DNA of 63,532 bases, taken from contig JBBDIT010000078.1 of assembly GCA_040880285.1 (NCBI GenBank), positions 1 to 63,532 on the forward strand, in the 5' to 3' direction. This document shows, piece after piece, positions 25,566 through 32,913 of this stretch (position 1 is its first letter; the number at the start of each line of letters is the position of its first letter). The DNA is from JANQJA01 sp040880285 (GTDB lineage Bacteria; Pseudomonadota; Gammaproteobacteria; Pseudomonadales; Azotimanducaceae). The notes beneath the pieces are model-generated. The model was not told the DNA's origin. It did not search any database and saw only the letters and a list, made by a program, of their open reading frames with translations. The position numbers and the translations under genes are program-made.

Positions 25566-26420
25566 CTACCTCGTAAGCCTCGCGCCGGAAGGGTGATTGG
25601 ACCCATGTACCTGGCTGTGGCAATTGACACAGCCCATGCCTTTTAAGTTAGTGTCATTGACGTTGAGCGCAGTACCATCCGGCAGGCGACTGGGGTGGCC
25701 CGCTGCCTGGTGGCACTGCTGGCACAAGAAGGGTGGTCTGGAAGTTAGCAGGGACGGCAAAATAGAACCGTGTGGCTTGTGGCACAGACCACAATCTTCG
25801 GTGACCGGATCATGCTCAAACAGGAAGGGCCCGCGTTTTTCCTTGTGGCAGCTAACACAGGTCTCGGTCACGCTGGCCCTGGTCAGGGAAGCCTCGTTGG
25901 CACTGCCGTGAGTGGCGTGGCAGTTGGAACATTGGCTCGCGCCTTCCTCGACCGGGTGATGAGACGGGTAATTGAGTTGCGCTACCAGTCCCTTGTGACA
26001 GTCGACACAGACATCCATTTGCATTCGATCAACCAGAACCGCGTCTCGCTTCTCGTGAACCGAGTGACAACCCGTACAGGAAATATTGGCATCACCATGG
26101 ACACCCGACTCCCAATGAATCCTGCCCCCATCGTCGTGACAACCAAGACAGGTTTCGTTTAGCAGCGAGCCATCGCCCCACTTGTCAAATACAATCGTCG
26201 GCGCATTCCTGGGACGATCCACATGCTCGGCGCTCTGGCCGTGACAATCCACACACTGGGTATTATGGGTATCATGTACGAAACCCAGCATGGCCTCACC
26301 AGAATCATGGCATTCAAGGCATTCTGAGTTGGCTTCAAGCGGTCCGGATATCCACAAAAGAACCATCATGATTACGCCCGAAAGTGCTATCCGATGATCC
26401 ATACGCGTACATCCATTCAA
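25566..26420 (-). CDS. MtrA/DmsE-type periplasmic decahaem cytochrome c
   Basis: A 284-residue exported cytochrome with signal peptide (hydrophobic core about 12-28) and ten CxxCH sites in order: CLECH, CVDCH, CLGCH, CTGCH, CVDCH, CSNCH, CVSCH, CGLCH, CQQCH and CVNCH. Length and haem number match MtrA/DmsE/PioA, which span the porin and carry electrons across the outer membrane. It is first in its unit and stops four bases before the porin start. ATG 26420 lacks a clear ribosome-binding site; ATG 26402 preceded by GGATG is possible. A perfect FNR box lies about 70 bases upstream. Confidence 0.92.
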   Translation of the reverse strand: MNGCTRMDHRIALSGVIMMVLLWISGPLEANSECLECHDSGEAMLGFVHDTHNTQCVDCHGQSAEHVDRPRNAPTIVFDKWGDGSLLNETCLGCHDDGGRIHWESGVHGDANISCTGCHSVHEKRDAVLVDRMQMDVCVDCHKGLVAQLNYPSHHPVEEGASQCSNCHATHGSANEASLTRASVTETCVSCHKEKRGPFLFEHDPVTEDCGLCHKPHGSILPSLLTSRPPFLCQQCHQAAGHPSRLPDGTALNVNDTNLKGMGCVNCHSQVHGSNHPSGARLTR

Positions 26421-26462
26421 ATTTGCTTTTGGGTACCGCTAATTTCCCCTTTTGATTTTACC

Positions 26463-26468
26463 TTTGTA
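26463..26468 (-). promoter_or_regulatory. Candidate -10 element for the mtrABC-like operon
   Basis: Minus-strand hexamer TACAAA is placed so that a start site seven bases downstream (about 26456) would be 41.5 bases from the centre of the FNR box at 26491-26504, the classic class II activator spacing. A better hexamer, TAAAAT, lies eight bases further downstream, so the assignment is not certain. Confidence 0.35.
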
Positions 26469-26490
26469 CTCCTCCTGACCCGGTTTGACG

Positions 26491-26504
26491 TTGATCAGGA
26501 TCAA
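26491..26504. promoter_or_regulatory. FNR/Anr box, perfect consensus
   Basis: TTGATCAGGATCAA matches the symmetric TTGAT-N4-ATCAA consensus at every defined position. It is located between the divergent mtrA-like and tonB genes, about 70 bases from the former and 115 from the latter. FNR-type regulators bind this under low oxygen, and class II placement favours activation of the cytochrome operon. Confidence 0.8.
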
Positions 26505-26618
26505 AAAAAGACCACTAATAACATGTGGAAAAAACCTGTCAATCCTTTGTCTTGAGTCAATAAGACTTGGCCACTCCGGCTCTTATGATGACGGGAGTAC
26601 CAAGAAAACAGGGACAGA

Positions 26619-27332
26619 ATGACAATGAGCCTGATTATCTATTCCGAGCCTGACGAAACGGATTCGAAAGGGTCGCACTTTTTTTTCCGTATCGCCCGGA
26701 TCCTTGTACCTTTTTTGTCCGGCGGTGCAATGACCGTCTTTTTGCTTTACCTCATGCAATCATTGATCTCTTCCGAGGGTGTAGACCTCGATCAAGGCAA
26801 GAGCATCAACCTGGTTGACTTTGTCAGGGTCGCCGAGGCCACCGAGGTCATGGTGAAAGATCGCAAACCGCCCAAGCCCCCCGAACCCGAGGAAGTGCCA
26901 CCAGTCGTCGAGACACCGCAATTCAATGTTGCGGTTAACGATCAGGGCTGGAGCACAAGCGGGATGGACGTCAGTACATCGACAGACATGTCAGGTACTT
27001 TTGGATTTATTTCAGACGGTAACTACCTGCCTATCGTCAAAGTGCAACCTGTGTATCCACGAACCGCACTGATGCGCGGACTCGGTGGTTGGGTGGTGCT
27101 CGAATTTACTGTGGACAAGATTGGTCGAGTCGTGGATCCGGTTGTAATCGACAATTGTGTCTCCCTGTTCAAGTTCGATGAAGAGTGTGAAGATCAACCC
27201 GGTAGCCTTTTCGATCACTCCGCCTTGCGTGCGGCGGTTAAATTCAAGTACAAACCCAAAGTCGAAGACGGCGTCCCGATTGCAACTTATCATGTTCGTC
27301 ACAAGATCATTTTCGAGCTGGACGAAGAGTAA
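26619..27332 (+). CDS. tonB: TonB-type energy transducer
   Basis: A 237-residue protein: cytoplasmic N-terminus, one transmembrane helix (about 28-50), a short Pro/Glu/Lys linker (KPPKPPEPEEVPPVVETP, about 85-102) and a C-terminal TonB domain with PVYPRTALMRGLGGWVVLEF and VDKIGRVVDPVV. The two extra cysteines (near 180-193) in the C-terminal domain may form a disulfide. TonB passes proton-motive energy to outer-membrane receptors. No exbB, exbD or receptor gene is adjacent. It diverges from the mtrA-like gene across the FNR box, so it may support uptake needed for haem-rich anaerobic growth, but this is inference. Confidence 0.85.
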   Translation: MTMSLIIYSEPDETDSKGSHFFFRIARILVPFLSGGAMTVFLLYLMQSLISSEGVDLDQGKSINLVDFVRVAEATEVMVKDRKPPKPPEPEEVPPVVETPQFNVAVNDQGWSTSGMDVSTSTDMSGTFGFISDGNYLPIVKVQPVYPRTALMRGLGGWVVLEFTVDKIGRVVDPVVIDNCVSLFKFDEECEDQPGSLFDHSALRAAVKFKYKPKVEDGVPIATYHVRHKIIFELDEE

Positions 27333-27464
27333 TTGAACGCTACTGCAATCTGCGGCGGTTAACGGCACACTCACTCACACGCAAATCAAGCAGTGAATCA
27401 ATGAGCCAGGGAACCTCTGAACAAGTCCGCCTCAACCGGTCGACTGGGAAGTCAGGAGGGTCTT

Positions 27465-29027
27465 GTGAGTGAACGACTGGCAAAGGCGATGCTGGCAGGC
27501 ATTGGTCTTTCCCACCCCTGCGACAATCCACAATTCGTCGAGACACACATTTCCTGGCTGGTGATGCTGGGTCAGTTTGTGTACAAGATCAAAAAGCCGG
27601 TGGACCTTGGGTTTGTTGATTTCAGCACACTGGAGAAGCGCCAGACTTACTGCGAGGCAGAACTTCACCTGAACCAGCGGACTGCACCGCACATTTACCT
27701 CGAAGTTGTCAGCATTGCGGGCACAGAAGATCAGCCGGTAGTTGTCAGTCAAGCCGATGAAAGTCAGGTCCCGTTTGAATATGCCGTCAAAATGAACCGC
27801 TTTCGCAACGAAAATATCCTTGCGGAGATGGTGGCACGAGGACGGTTGGACAAAGGCATTATCCTCAAACTTGCCTCGGCCATCGCTCACTTTCATGACA
27901 CCATCAGGGCAGAAGCTGTTGATCCGGCATTCATCGCCATGGATCGAGTGAAACAGCCCGTTGACGATAATTTCACAACTCTCAATCAGTTTGATGAAGT
28001 TACAAAAGACCAACGATTACTTGGAACCTTGCAGACATGGTCGGACAATTACTTCGAGGCGCACCGGAGCGACTTTGAAAAGAGGTCACGGCATGGCGCA
28101 ATTCGCAATTGTCACGGCGACCTGCATCTTGCCAATATCTTCTACGAAGCCGGCAAGTGCACTCTGTTCGACTGTATAGAATTCAGCGAAGAGCTGCGTT
28201 ATATCGATGTTGCCAATGACGTTGCATTTACCATTATGGATCTGGAACACCATGGAGAACCACGTCTTGCCCACCAGTTGATGAATGAATACCTGCAGCA
28301 TACGGGTGACTATGATTCGCTATCGGTTATGGTGTTCTATCTGGTTTACCGGGCCATGGTGCGCGCCAAGGTCGCCGCAATTCGTGCAAGCCAGGACCCA
28401 TCACAGGCCGGGGCACTTGGCAGTGAGTGCACTCACTATCTTGAGCTTGCGAGCAGCTTTACCCGGCCGCGGGAACCTTTTCTGGTTATGATGTGTGGGC
28501 TTTCCGGTTCCGGTAAAACCACTGTCGGCCGCGAGCTCTCCGCCGGGCCCGGCGCAATCCACATCCGATCTGATGTCGAGCGCAAACGGCTGTTCGGCCT
28601 TCGCCTCACCGAATCCAGCCATGACCGCGGCATTGATATCTACAGCGAGGACGCCAATGAGCAGACGTTTTCGGAACTGGCACGACTTGCGGGCGACATC
28701 GCAAGACAGGGTTACCCGGTTGTCGTGGACGCAACTTTTATCAAGCAGAATGAACGTCAACGCTTTGAGGCGTTGTCGGACGAGTTGAGTGTTCCCTGGG
28801 CCATCGTCGAATGTATTTGCGACGAAGAAACAACCCGGAAGCGACTACACCTTCGCCGTGATGATGCCTCGGAGGCTGGCTTTGAACAATACCTGGCCCA
28901 ACGAGAGCGCTTCGATGCATTCAGCGTTGAAGAAGCACGCCATCGCGTCGTTGTTGACACTACAACCGCATCCGGAGTTTCATCGGACGAACTAACCAGT
29001 GCCTTGCGCGGCCAGCGAGAAGGCTGA
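27465..29027 (+). CDS. Aminoglycoside-phosphotransferase-like / AAA kinase fusion
   Basis: A 520-residue two-domain protein. The N-terminal half (about 1-325) is an APH-type kinase fold with the catalytic NCHGDLHLANIF loop (about 209-220) and FDCIEF as DFD-like metal site. The C-terminal half is a P-loop kinase with Walker A GLSGSGKTT (about 348-356). Proteins of this architecture are widespread and usually annotated as bifunctional APH/ATP-binding proteins; their substrates are unknown and antibiotic resistance should not be assumed. GTG 27465 has an excellent AGGAGG seven bases upstream. Confidence 0.82.
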   Translation: MSERLAKAMLAGIGLSHPCDNPQFVETHISWLVMLGQFVYKIKKPVDLGFVDFSTLEKRQTYCEAELHLNQRTAPHIYLEVVSIAGTEDQPVVVSQADESQVPFEYAVKMNRFRNENILAEMVARGRLDKGIILKLASAIAHFHDTIRAEAVDPAFIAMDRVKQPVDDNFTTLNQFDEVTKDQRLLGTLQTWSDNYFEAHRSDFEKRSRHGAIRNCHGDLHLANIFYEAGKCTLFDCIEFSEELRYIDVANDVAFTIMDLEHHGEPRLAHQLMNEYLQHTGDYDSLSVMVFYLVYRAMVRAKVAAIRASQDPSQAGALGSECTHYLELASSFTRPREPFLVMMCGLSGSGKTTVGRELSAGPGAIHIRSDVERKRLFGLRLTESSHDRGIDIYSEDANEQTFSELARLAGDIARQGYPVVVDATFIKQNERQRFEALSDELSVPWAIVECICDEETTRKRLHLRRDDASEAGFEQYLAQRERFDAFSVEEARHRVVVDTTTASGVSSDELTSALRGQREG

Positions 29028-29033
29028 TTTTGC

Positions 29034-29047
29034 ATGATCCCGGTCAA
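29034..29047 (+). promoter_or_regulatory. FNR-like site upstream of frdA
   Basis: ATGAT-CCCG-GTCAA matches eight of ten defined FNR positions. If it works as a class II site the transcript would start near 29082, which agrees with a translation start at TTG 29119 rather than the upstream codons. Fumarate reductase operons are classic FNR targets, which raises plausibility. Confidence 0.35.
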
Positions 29048-29118
29048 GACAGCCCCGGGTGTTCTCGAATAACATGATCAAACAGGATTCAAACAGGGTT
29101 CACAAAAGGGGCCAACAT

Positions 29119-30909
29119 TTGGAAACGGTGAAAGTAGACATTGCGATCGTCGGTGGGGGCGGCGGGGGCCTGCGAGCCGCCATCGCAGCAGCCGAGGCTG
29201 ATCCGAACCTTTCCATAGGGCTCATTTCCAAAGTATTGCCCATGCGCAGCCACACGGTCGCTGCTGAGGGCGGTAGCGCTGCTGTCACCCAGGCCCACGA
29301 CAACCTGGATTATCACTTCAACGATACAGTTTCGGGTGGCGACTGGTTGTGCGAACAGGATGTGGTGGAGTATTTCGTATCCCAATGCCTGACGGAACTG
29401 ACCCAGATGGAACACTGGGGCTGTCCGTGGAGCAGGAAACCGGACGGACACATCAATGTGCGTTCATTCGGTGGCATGAAGGTCGAGCGAACCTGGTTTG
29501 CAGCTGACAAGACCGGGTTTCATATGTTGCATACCCTGTTCCAGACTTCGATAAAGTACCAGGCAATCCGCCGGTTCGATGAATACTTCTGTACTGACCT
29601 TCTGGTCGAAGACGGACAGTGCTGTGGCGTACTGGCTATTCGCGTGGCCACCGGCGAATTCGTCATGATCCAGGCCAAGGCGGTGGTGATCGCAACCGGT
29701 GGTGCCGGCCGGGTGTTTCGCGAAAACACCAATGGTGGCATTGTCACAGGTGACGGTATGGCGCTCGCATACCGGCAGGGCGTACCACTCCAGGACATGG
29801 AGTTCGTCCAGTATCACCCGACCTGCATGCCCGGAACCGGTCTTTTATTTACTGAGGCGTGTCGGGGTGAAGGCGGCTTTCTGCTCAACAAGGATGGCTA
29901 TCGCTACCTGCAGGACTATGGTCTCGGCCCGGCGGAACCCAGCCCCCGTAATAAAGCCATGGAACTCGGGCCGAGGGATCGGTTAAGCCAGGCCTTCTGG
30001 CATGAGAAGCAGGCGGGTCGCACCATCGACGGACCCCACGGAGCCTGTGTAAACCTGGATCTGCGGCATCTGGGCGAGAAAAAATTGAAGGAACGGTTAC
30101 CACAGATTTATGAAATGGCAGAGATGTATCTCGGCGTTGATGCGGCGAAAGAATGCATCCCGGTCTTACCGGCAGTGCACTATACAATGGGCGGTATCCT
30201 TGCCGGCCGCAACACGTCGGCGACCATCAAAGGGCTTTACTCTGTCGGCGAATGTTCCAGCGTCGGCATCCACGGCGCTAATCGCCTTGGCTCCAATTCC
30301 CTGTCGGAACTCGTCGTATTCGGTAAGGTTGCCGGGGCTGAAGCAGCCCGCTATGCCTCTCAAACGGATTATGCAAATACCGACATCCTGCAGCGCATGG
30401 CAGGTGAGCAACAAGCAGTGGCCATCGCGATTCGCGAATCACGTGGCAATGAACGTGTTGCCGTGTTGCGAACGGAAATGGCCAAGACCATGGAAGACGG
30501 CTGCGGTATTTATCGAACCGCCGCCGAGATGCAGGCAACCTGCGACAAAATTGCCGAACTCAGGCAGCGCTACAAGGATCTGCACCTCGATGATCATTCC
30601 AGTGCCTGGAATACCGAGTGGCTACTTGCCATTGAGCTTGGCTATCAACTGGACGTTGCCGAGGCCATGGTGCACTCGGCCATCAACCGAAAGGAATCAA
30701 GAGGGTCACACCAGCGCCTCGACGGGTTCGAGGAGCGCGACGACGAAAATTATCTCAAGCACTCACTGGCCTACTATGCGGGTGAGGATGCACCTCGAAT
30801 CGAGTATAGGGAGGTTACAATTACCAAATCGCAACCAGCGGTCAGGGCCTATGGTGCCCTCGGGGAAGAGGCCGAACGTAATCGCGCGGCAGCGAAGGGA
30901 GATCGCTGA
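29119..30909 (+). CDS. frdA: Fumarate reductase flavoprotein subunit
   Basis: A 596-residue FAD subunit of quinol:fumarate reductase. It has the dinucleotide-binding DIAIVGGGGGGLRAAIA, the covalent-FAD histidine in RSHTVAAEGGSAAV, FGGMKVERTWFAADKTGFHM, the catalytic HPTCMPGTGLLFTEACRGEG region and the HYTMGG loop. It is strikingly like enterobacterial FrdA. I chose TTG 29119 because AAAAGGGG precedes it and the protein then aligns with the start of E. coli FrdA; in-frame GTG 29059 and ATG 29074 would add 20 or 15 residues with no ribosome-binding site. Its TGA overlaps the frdB ATG. It heads frdABCD. Confidence 0.9.
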   Translation: METVKVDIAIVGGGGGGLRAAIAAAEADPNLSIGLISKVLPMRSHTVAAEGGSAAVTQAHDNLDYHFNDTVSGGDWLCEQDVVEYFVSQCLTELTQMEHWGCPWSRKPDGHINVRSFGGMKVERTWFAADKTGFHMLHTLFQTSIKYQAIRRFDEYFCTDLLVEDGQCCGVLAIRVATGEFVMIQAKAVVIATGGAGRVFRENTNGGIVTGDGMALAYRQGVPLQDMEFVQYHPTCMPGTGLLFTEACRGEGGFLLNKDGYRYLQDYGLGPAEPSPRNKAMELGPRDRLSQAFWHEKQAGRTIDGPHGACVNLDLRHLGEKKLKERLPQIYEMAEMYLGVDAAKECIPVLPAVHYTMGGILAGRNTSATIKGLYSVGECSSVGIHGANRLGSNSLSELVVFGKVAGAEAARYASQTDYANTDILQRMAGEQQAVAIAIRESRGNERVAVLRTEMAKTMEDGCGIYRTAAEMQATCDKIAELRQRYKDLHLDDHSSAWNTEWLLAIELGYQLDVAEAMVHSAINRKESRGSHQRLDGFEERDDENYLKHSLAYYAGEDAPRIEYREVTITKSQPAVRAYGALGEEAERNRAAAKGDR

Positions 30910-31679
30910 TGGTGGAAGAACGAACGATTGAGATAGAAGTGCTGCGTTACTCGCCAGAACGAGACGATGCCCCCGCCTGGAAAAGCTATTCCGTGCCGTT
31001 CTCTGACGACATGTCCGTGTTGCAGGGGCTGCAATACATCAAGGATTTCCTGGATGGCAGTTTGAGCTATCGTTGGTCCTGCCGCATGGCGATCTGTGGC
31101 AGTTGTGGTATGACCATCAATGATACCCCTTCGTTGTCCTGTCAAACGTTCTTGCGAGATATTTATCCCAAAAAGGTCAGGGTACAGGCACTCAATCACT
31201 TCCCTATTGAGCGGGATCTGGTGACCGACGTCAGTGATTTTGTCACCAAACTCGAGAGCATCACGCCTTACATCGTGCCAAAAGAGGATAAACCCCTGGC
31301 GGAAGGCGAATACTTGCAAACACCGAAACAGCTGGCGCAGTACGAACAATTCAGTTCCTGTATCAACTGTATGTTGTGCTATGCCGCATGCCCCCAGTAT
31401 GGCCTGAATTCGGAATTCACCGGTCCCGGTATTCTGGCGCTTTTGCACCGCTACAACGCGGACTCAAGGGATTTCGGCCGTAATGAGCGCATGAAGATCG
31501 TCAACAGTGAGGATGGTGTCTGGGGTTGCACGCTGGTGGGCCGGTGTTCCGAGGTCTGCCCCAAAGGCGTCGACCCGGCAAATGCGGTCAATCGCAACAA
31601 AATTGCCAGCACCGTCGACTACTTCACTCACTGGCTGATACCAAAGGACAAGGCCCACACCAAAGGAGACAGGTCGTGA
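30909..31679 (+). CDS. frdB: Fumarate reductase iron-sulfur subunit
   Basis: A 256-residue subunit with three cluster sites: plant-type [2Fe-2S] ligands in CRMAICGSCG and a later Cys in SLSCQT, a [4Fe-4S] motif CINCMLCYAACP and a [3Fe-4S] motif CTLVGRCSEVCPKGVDP. It carries electrons from quinol in FrdCD to the FAD of FrdA on the cytoplasmic side. It overlaps frdA by one base and its stop overlaps the frdC GTG. Confidence 0.93.
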   Translation: MVEERTIEIEVLRYSPERDDAPAWKSYSVPFSDDMSVLQGLQYIKDFLDGSLSYRWSCRMAICGSCGMTINDTPSLSCQTFLRDIYPKKVRVQALNHFPIERDLVTDVSDFVTKLESITPYIVPKEDKPLAEGEYLQTPKQLAQYEQFSSCINCMLCYAACPQYGLNSEFTGPGILALLHRYNADSRDFGRNERMKIVNSEDGVWGCTLVGRCSEVCPKGVDPANAVNRNKIASTVDYFTHWLIPKDKAHTKGDRS

Positions 31680-32074
31680 ATAGGCAGGGCCCTTATGTGC
31701 GAAGTATGAAAGGCTGGTGGCTTAAACATCCTTATTACGTCAAGTATATGATCCGCGAATCCACTGCCGTGTTCGTCGCCGTGTATGCACTGGTCCTGTT
31801 AAACGGCATCTGGAACCTGGCACAGGGTAAGACCCACTATGAGTCATGGCTTGCAAGCCTGCAGCATCCACTTGTAATCGGCTTTCACCTCGTCGCCATG
31901 GCGGCGGCTGGCTACCACACCTACACCTGGTTTCACGTTTCTCCCAAGGTCGTGCCTCATGTCTATTTCGGTACCCGGCGCATTCCGGACAGCGTGATCA
32001 CCGGCGTACAATATGTGATCGCTGCCGTTTGTTATGCGGCCCTGATGATTTTCATCATATGGAGATGGCGATGA
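31676..32074 (+). CDS. frdC: Fumarate reductase membrane anchor subunit C
   Basis: A 132-residue membrane anchor with three hydrophobic segments, almost exactly the length of E. coli FrdC (131). It has SMKGWWLKHPYYVKYMIRES near the N-terminus and HLVAMAAAGYHTYTWF in helix two. The start is GTG 31676, overlapping the frdB TGA (GTGA); a longer frame opens at 31526 but lies inside frdB. The presence of separate FrdC and FrdD marks this as a four-subunit haem-less fumarate reductase rather than a succinate dehydrogenase. Confidence 0.88.
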   Translation: MNRQGPYVRSMKGWWLKHPYYVKYMIRESTAVFVAVYALVLLNGIWNLAQGKTHYESWLASLQHPLVIGFHLVAMAAAGYHTYTWFHVSPKVVPHVYFGTRRIPDSVITGVQYVIAAVCYAALMIFIIWRWR

Positions 32075-32430
32075 AGGCAAGAACCCATGAACCGATTTTT
32101 TGGTCCCTGTTTGGCGCCGGCGGAGTGGTGGTCGCATTTGTACTGCCGATGTTGATCTTCATCACCGGGATCGCGACGCCGATGGGCTGGCTCCCTGACG
32201 ACGCGCTTTCCTATGATCGCGTCAGTGCGATCGTGGCCAGTTGGCCGGGCAAGCTATTCTTCTTTCTTGTGATCAGCCTGTGCCTCTGGCACGGTGTTCA
32301 CAGAATCTTTTTGTCCCTGCACGACTTCGGTATTGAAAAGCGCAACTGGCAACGCTGGCTATTGTATGGCTCGGCGGGTCTCGGCACCGTCGTATCGGGT
32401 GTCCTGGTGTTGTTGATTCAGGGGCCCTGA
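32071..32430 (+). CDS. frdD: Fumarate reductase membrane anchor subunit D
   Basis: A 119-residue anchor with three hydrophobic helices, the same length as E. coli FrdD. It has EPIFWSLFGAGG at the start and LCLWHGVHRIFLSLHDFGIE, containing the quinone-site region. ATG 32071 overlaps the frdC stop (ATGA); the longer upstream frame is a shadow within frdC. Confidence 0.88.
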   Translation: MKARTHEPIFWSLFGAGGVVVAFVLPMLIFITGIATPMGWLPDDALSYDRVSAIVASWPGKLFFFLVISLCLWHGVHRIFLSLHDFGIEKRNWQRWLLYGSAGLGTVVSGVLVLLIQGP

Positions 32431-32456
32431 CTCAAGGCAGATCAAAGGAAAGCATT

Positions 32457-32900
32457 ATGATCCAGGTCGAAGAAATCATGACACGCCACCCGGTTACGTT
32501 GGGGCCAAACGACAGTCTGGACAAGGCGGCCCGTTTAATGAACAGCCACAGAATTCGACACATCCCGATTGTTGGGGCCGCTACAGAGTTTCTCGGCCTG
32601 ATCACCCAAAGAGATTTGCTTGCAACCAGCGGCGGCGCCGGCAAATACCAGCTAAAGGATGTAATGCGGCGCAAAGTTCGAACTACATCGGAACACGAGA
32701 GCTTACGCGCTGCGGCGCTTTTGATGCAAAAGCACAAGATCGGTTCCCTGCCGGTACTCAGGGGTGATAAATTGGTTGGCATCATCACCGATACCGACTA
32801 TGTTGCGGTTGCGATCACACTAATCGAGCAACTCGAAGAAACCGAGCTGGAAGAAATGGAATTCGACGAGCCTGACCCGGACCACTATGCAGAGGATTAA
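32457..32900 (+). CDS. CBS-domain pair protein
   Basis: A 147-residue soluble protein made of two CBS domains (about 6-58 and 66-125), with IRHIPIVGAATEFLGLITQRDL and IGSLPVLRGDKLVGIITDTD, then an acidic tail (about 30 percent Glu/Asp in the last 25 residues). CBS pairs bind adenosyl nucleotides and sense energy or redox state. It follows frdD by 26 bases and may be co-transcribed, but its partner is unknown. Confidence 0.85.
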   Translation: MIQVEEIMTRHPVTLGPNDSLDKAARLMNSHRIRHIPIVGAATEFLGLITQRDLLATSGGAGKYQLKDVMRRKVRTTSEHESLRAAALLMQKHKIGSLPVLRGDKLVGIITDTDYVAVAITLIEQLEETELEEMEFDEPDPDHYAED

Positions 32901-32913
32901 TCCCGGCTAACTT

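Noticed and set aside
27465..29027. Antibiotic-resistance aminoglycoside kinase
   Set aside because: The APH-like domain is fused to a P-loop kinase, an architecture common in environmental bacteria with no link to resistance.
29059..32430. Reading the flavoprotein operon as succinate dehydrogenase
   Set aside because: FrdA resemblance is very close, and the anchors are two separate FrdC- and FrdD-sized proteins (132 and 119 residues) rather than haem-binding SdhC/SdhD; order A-B-C-D also fits frd.
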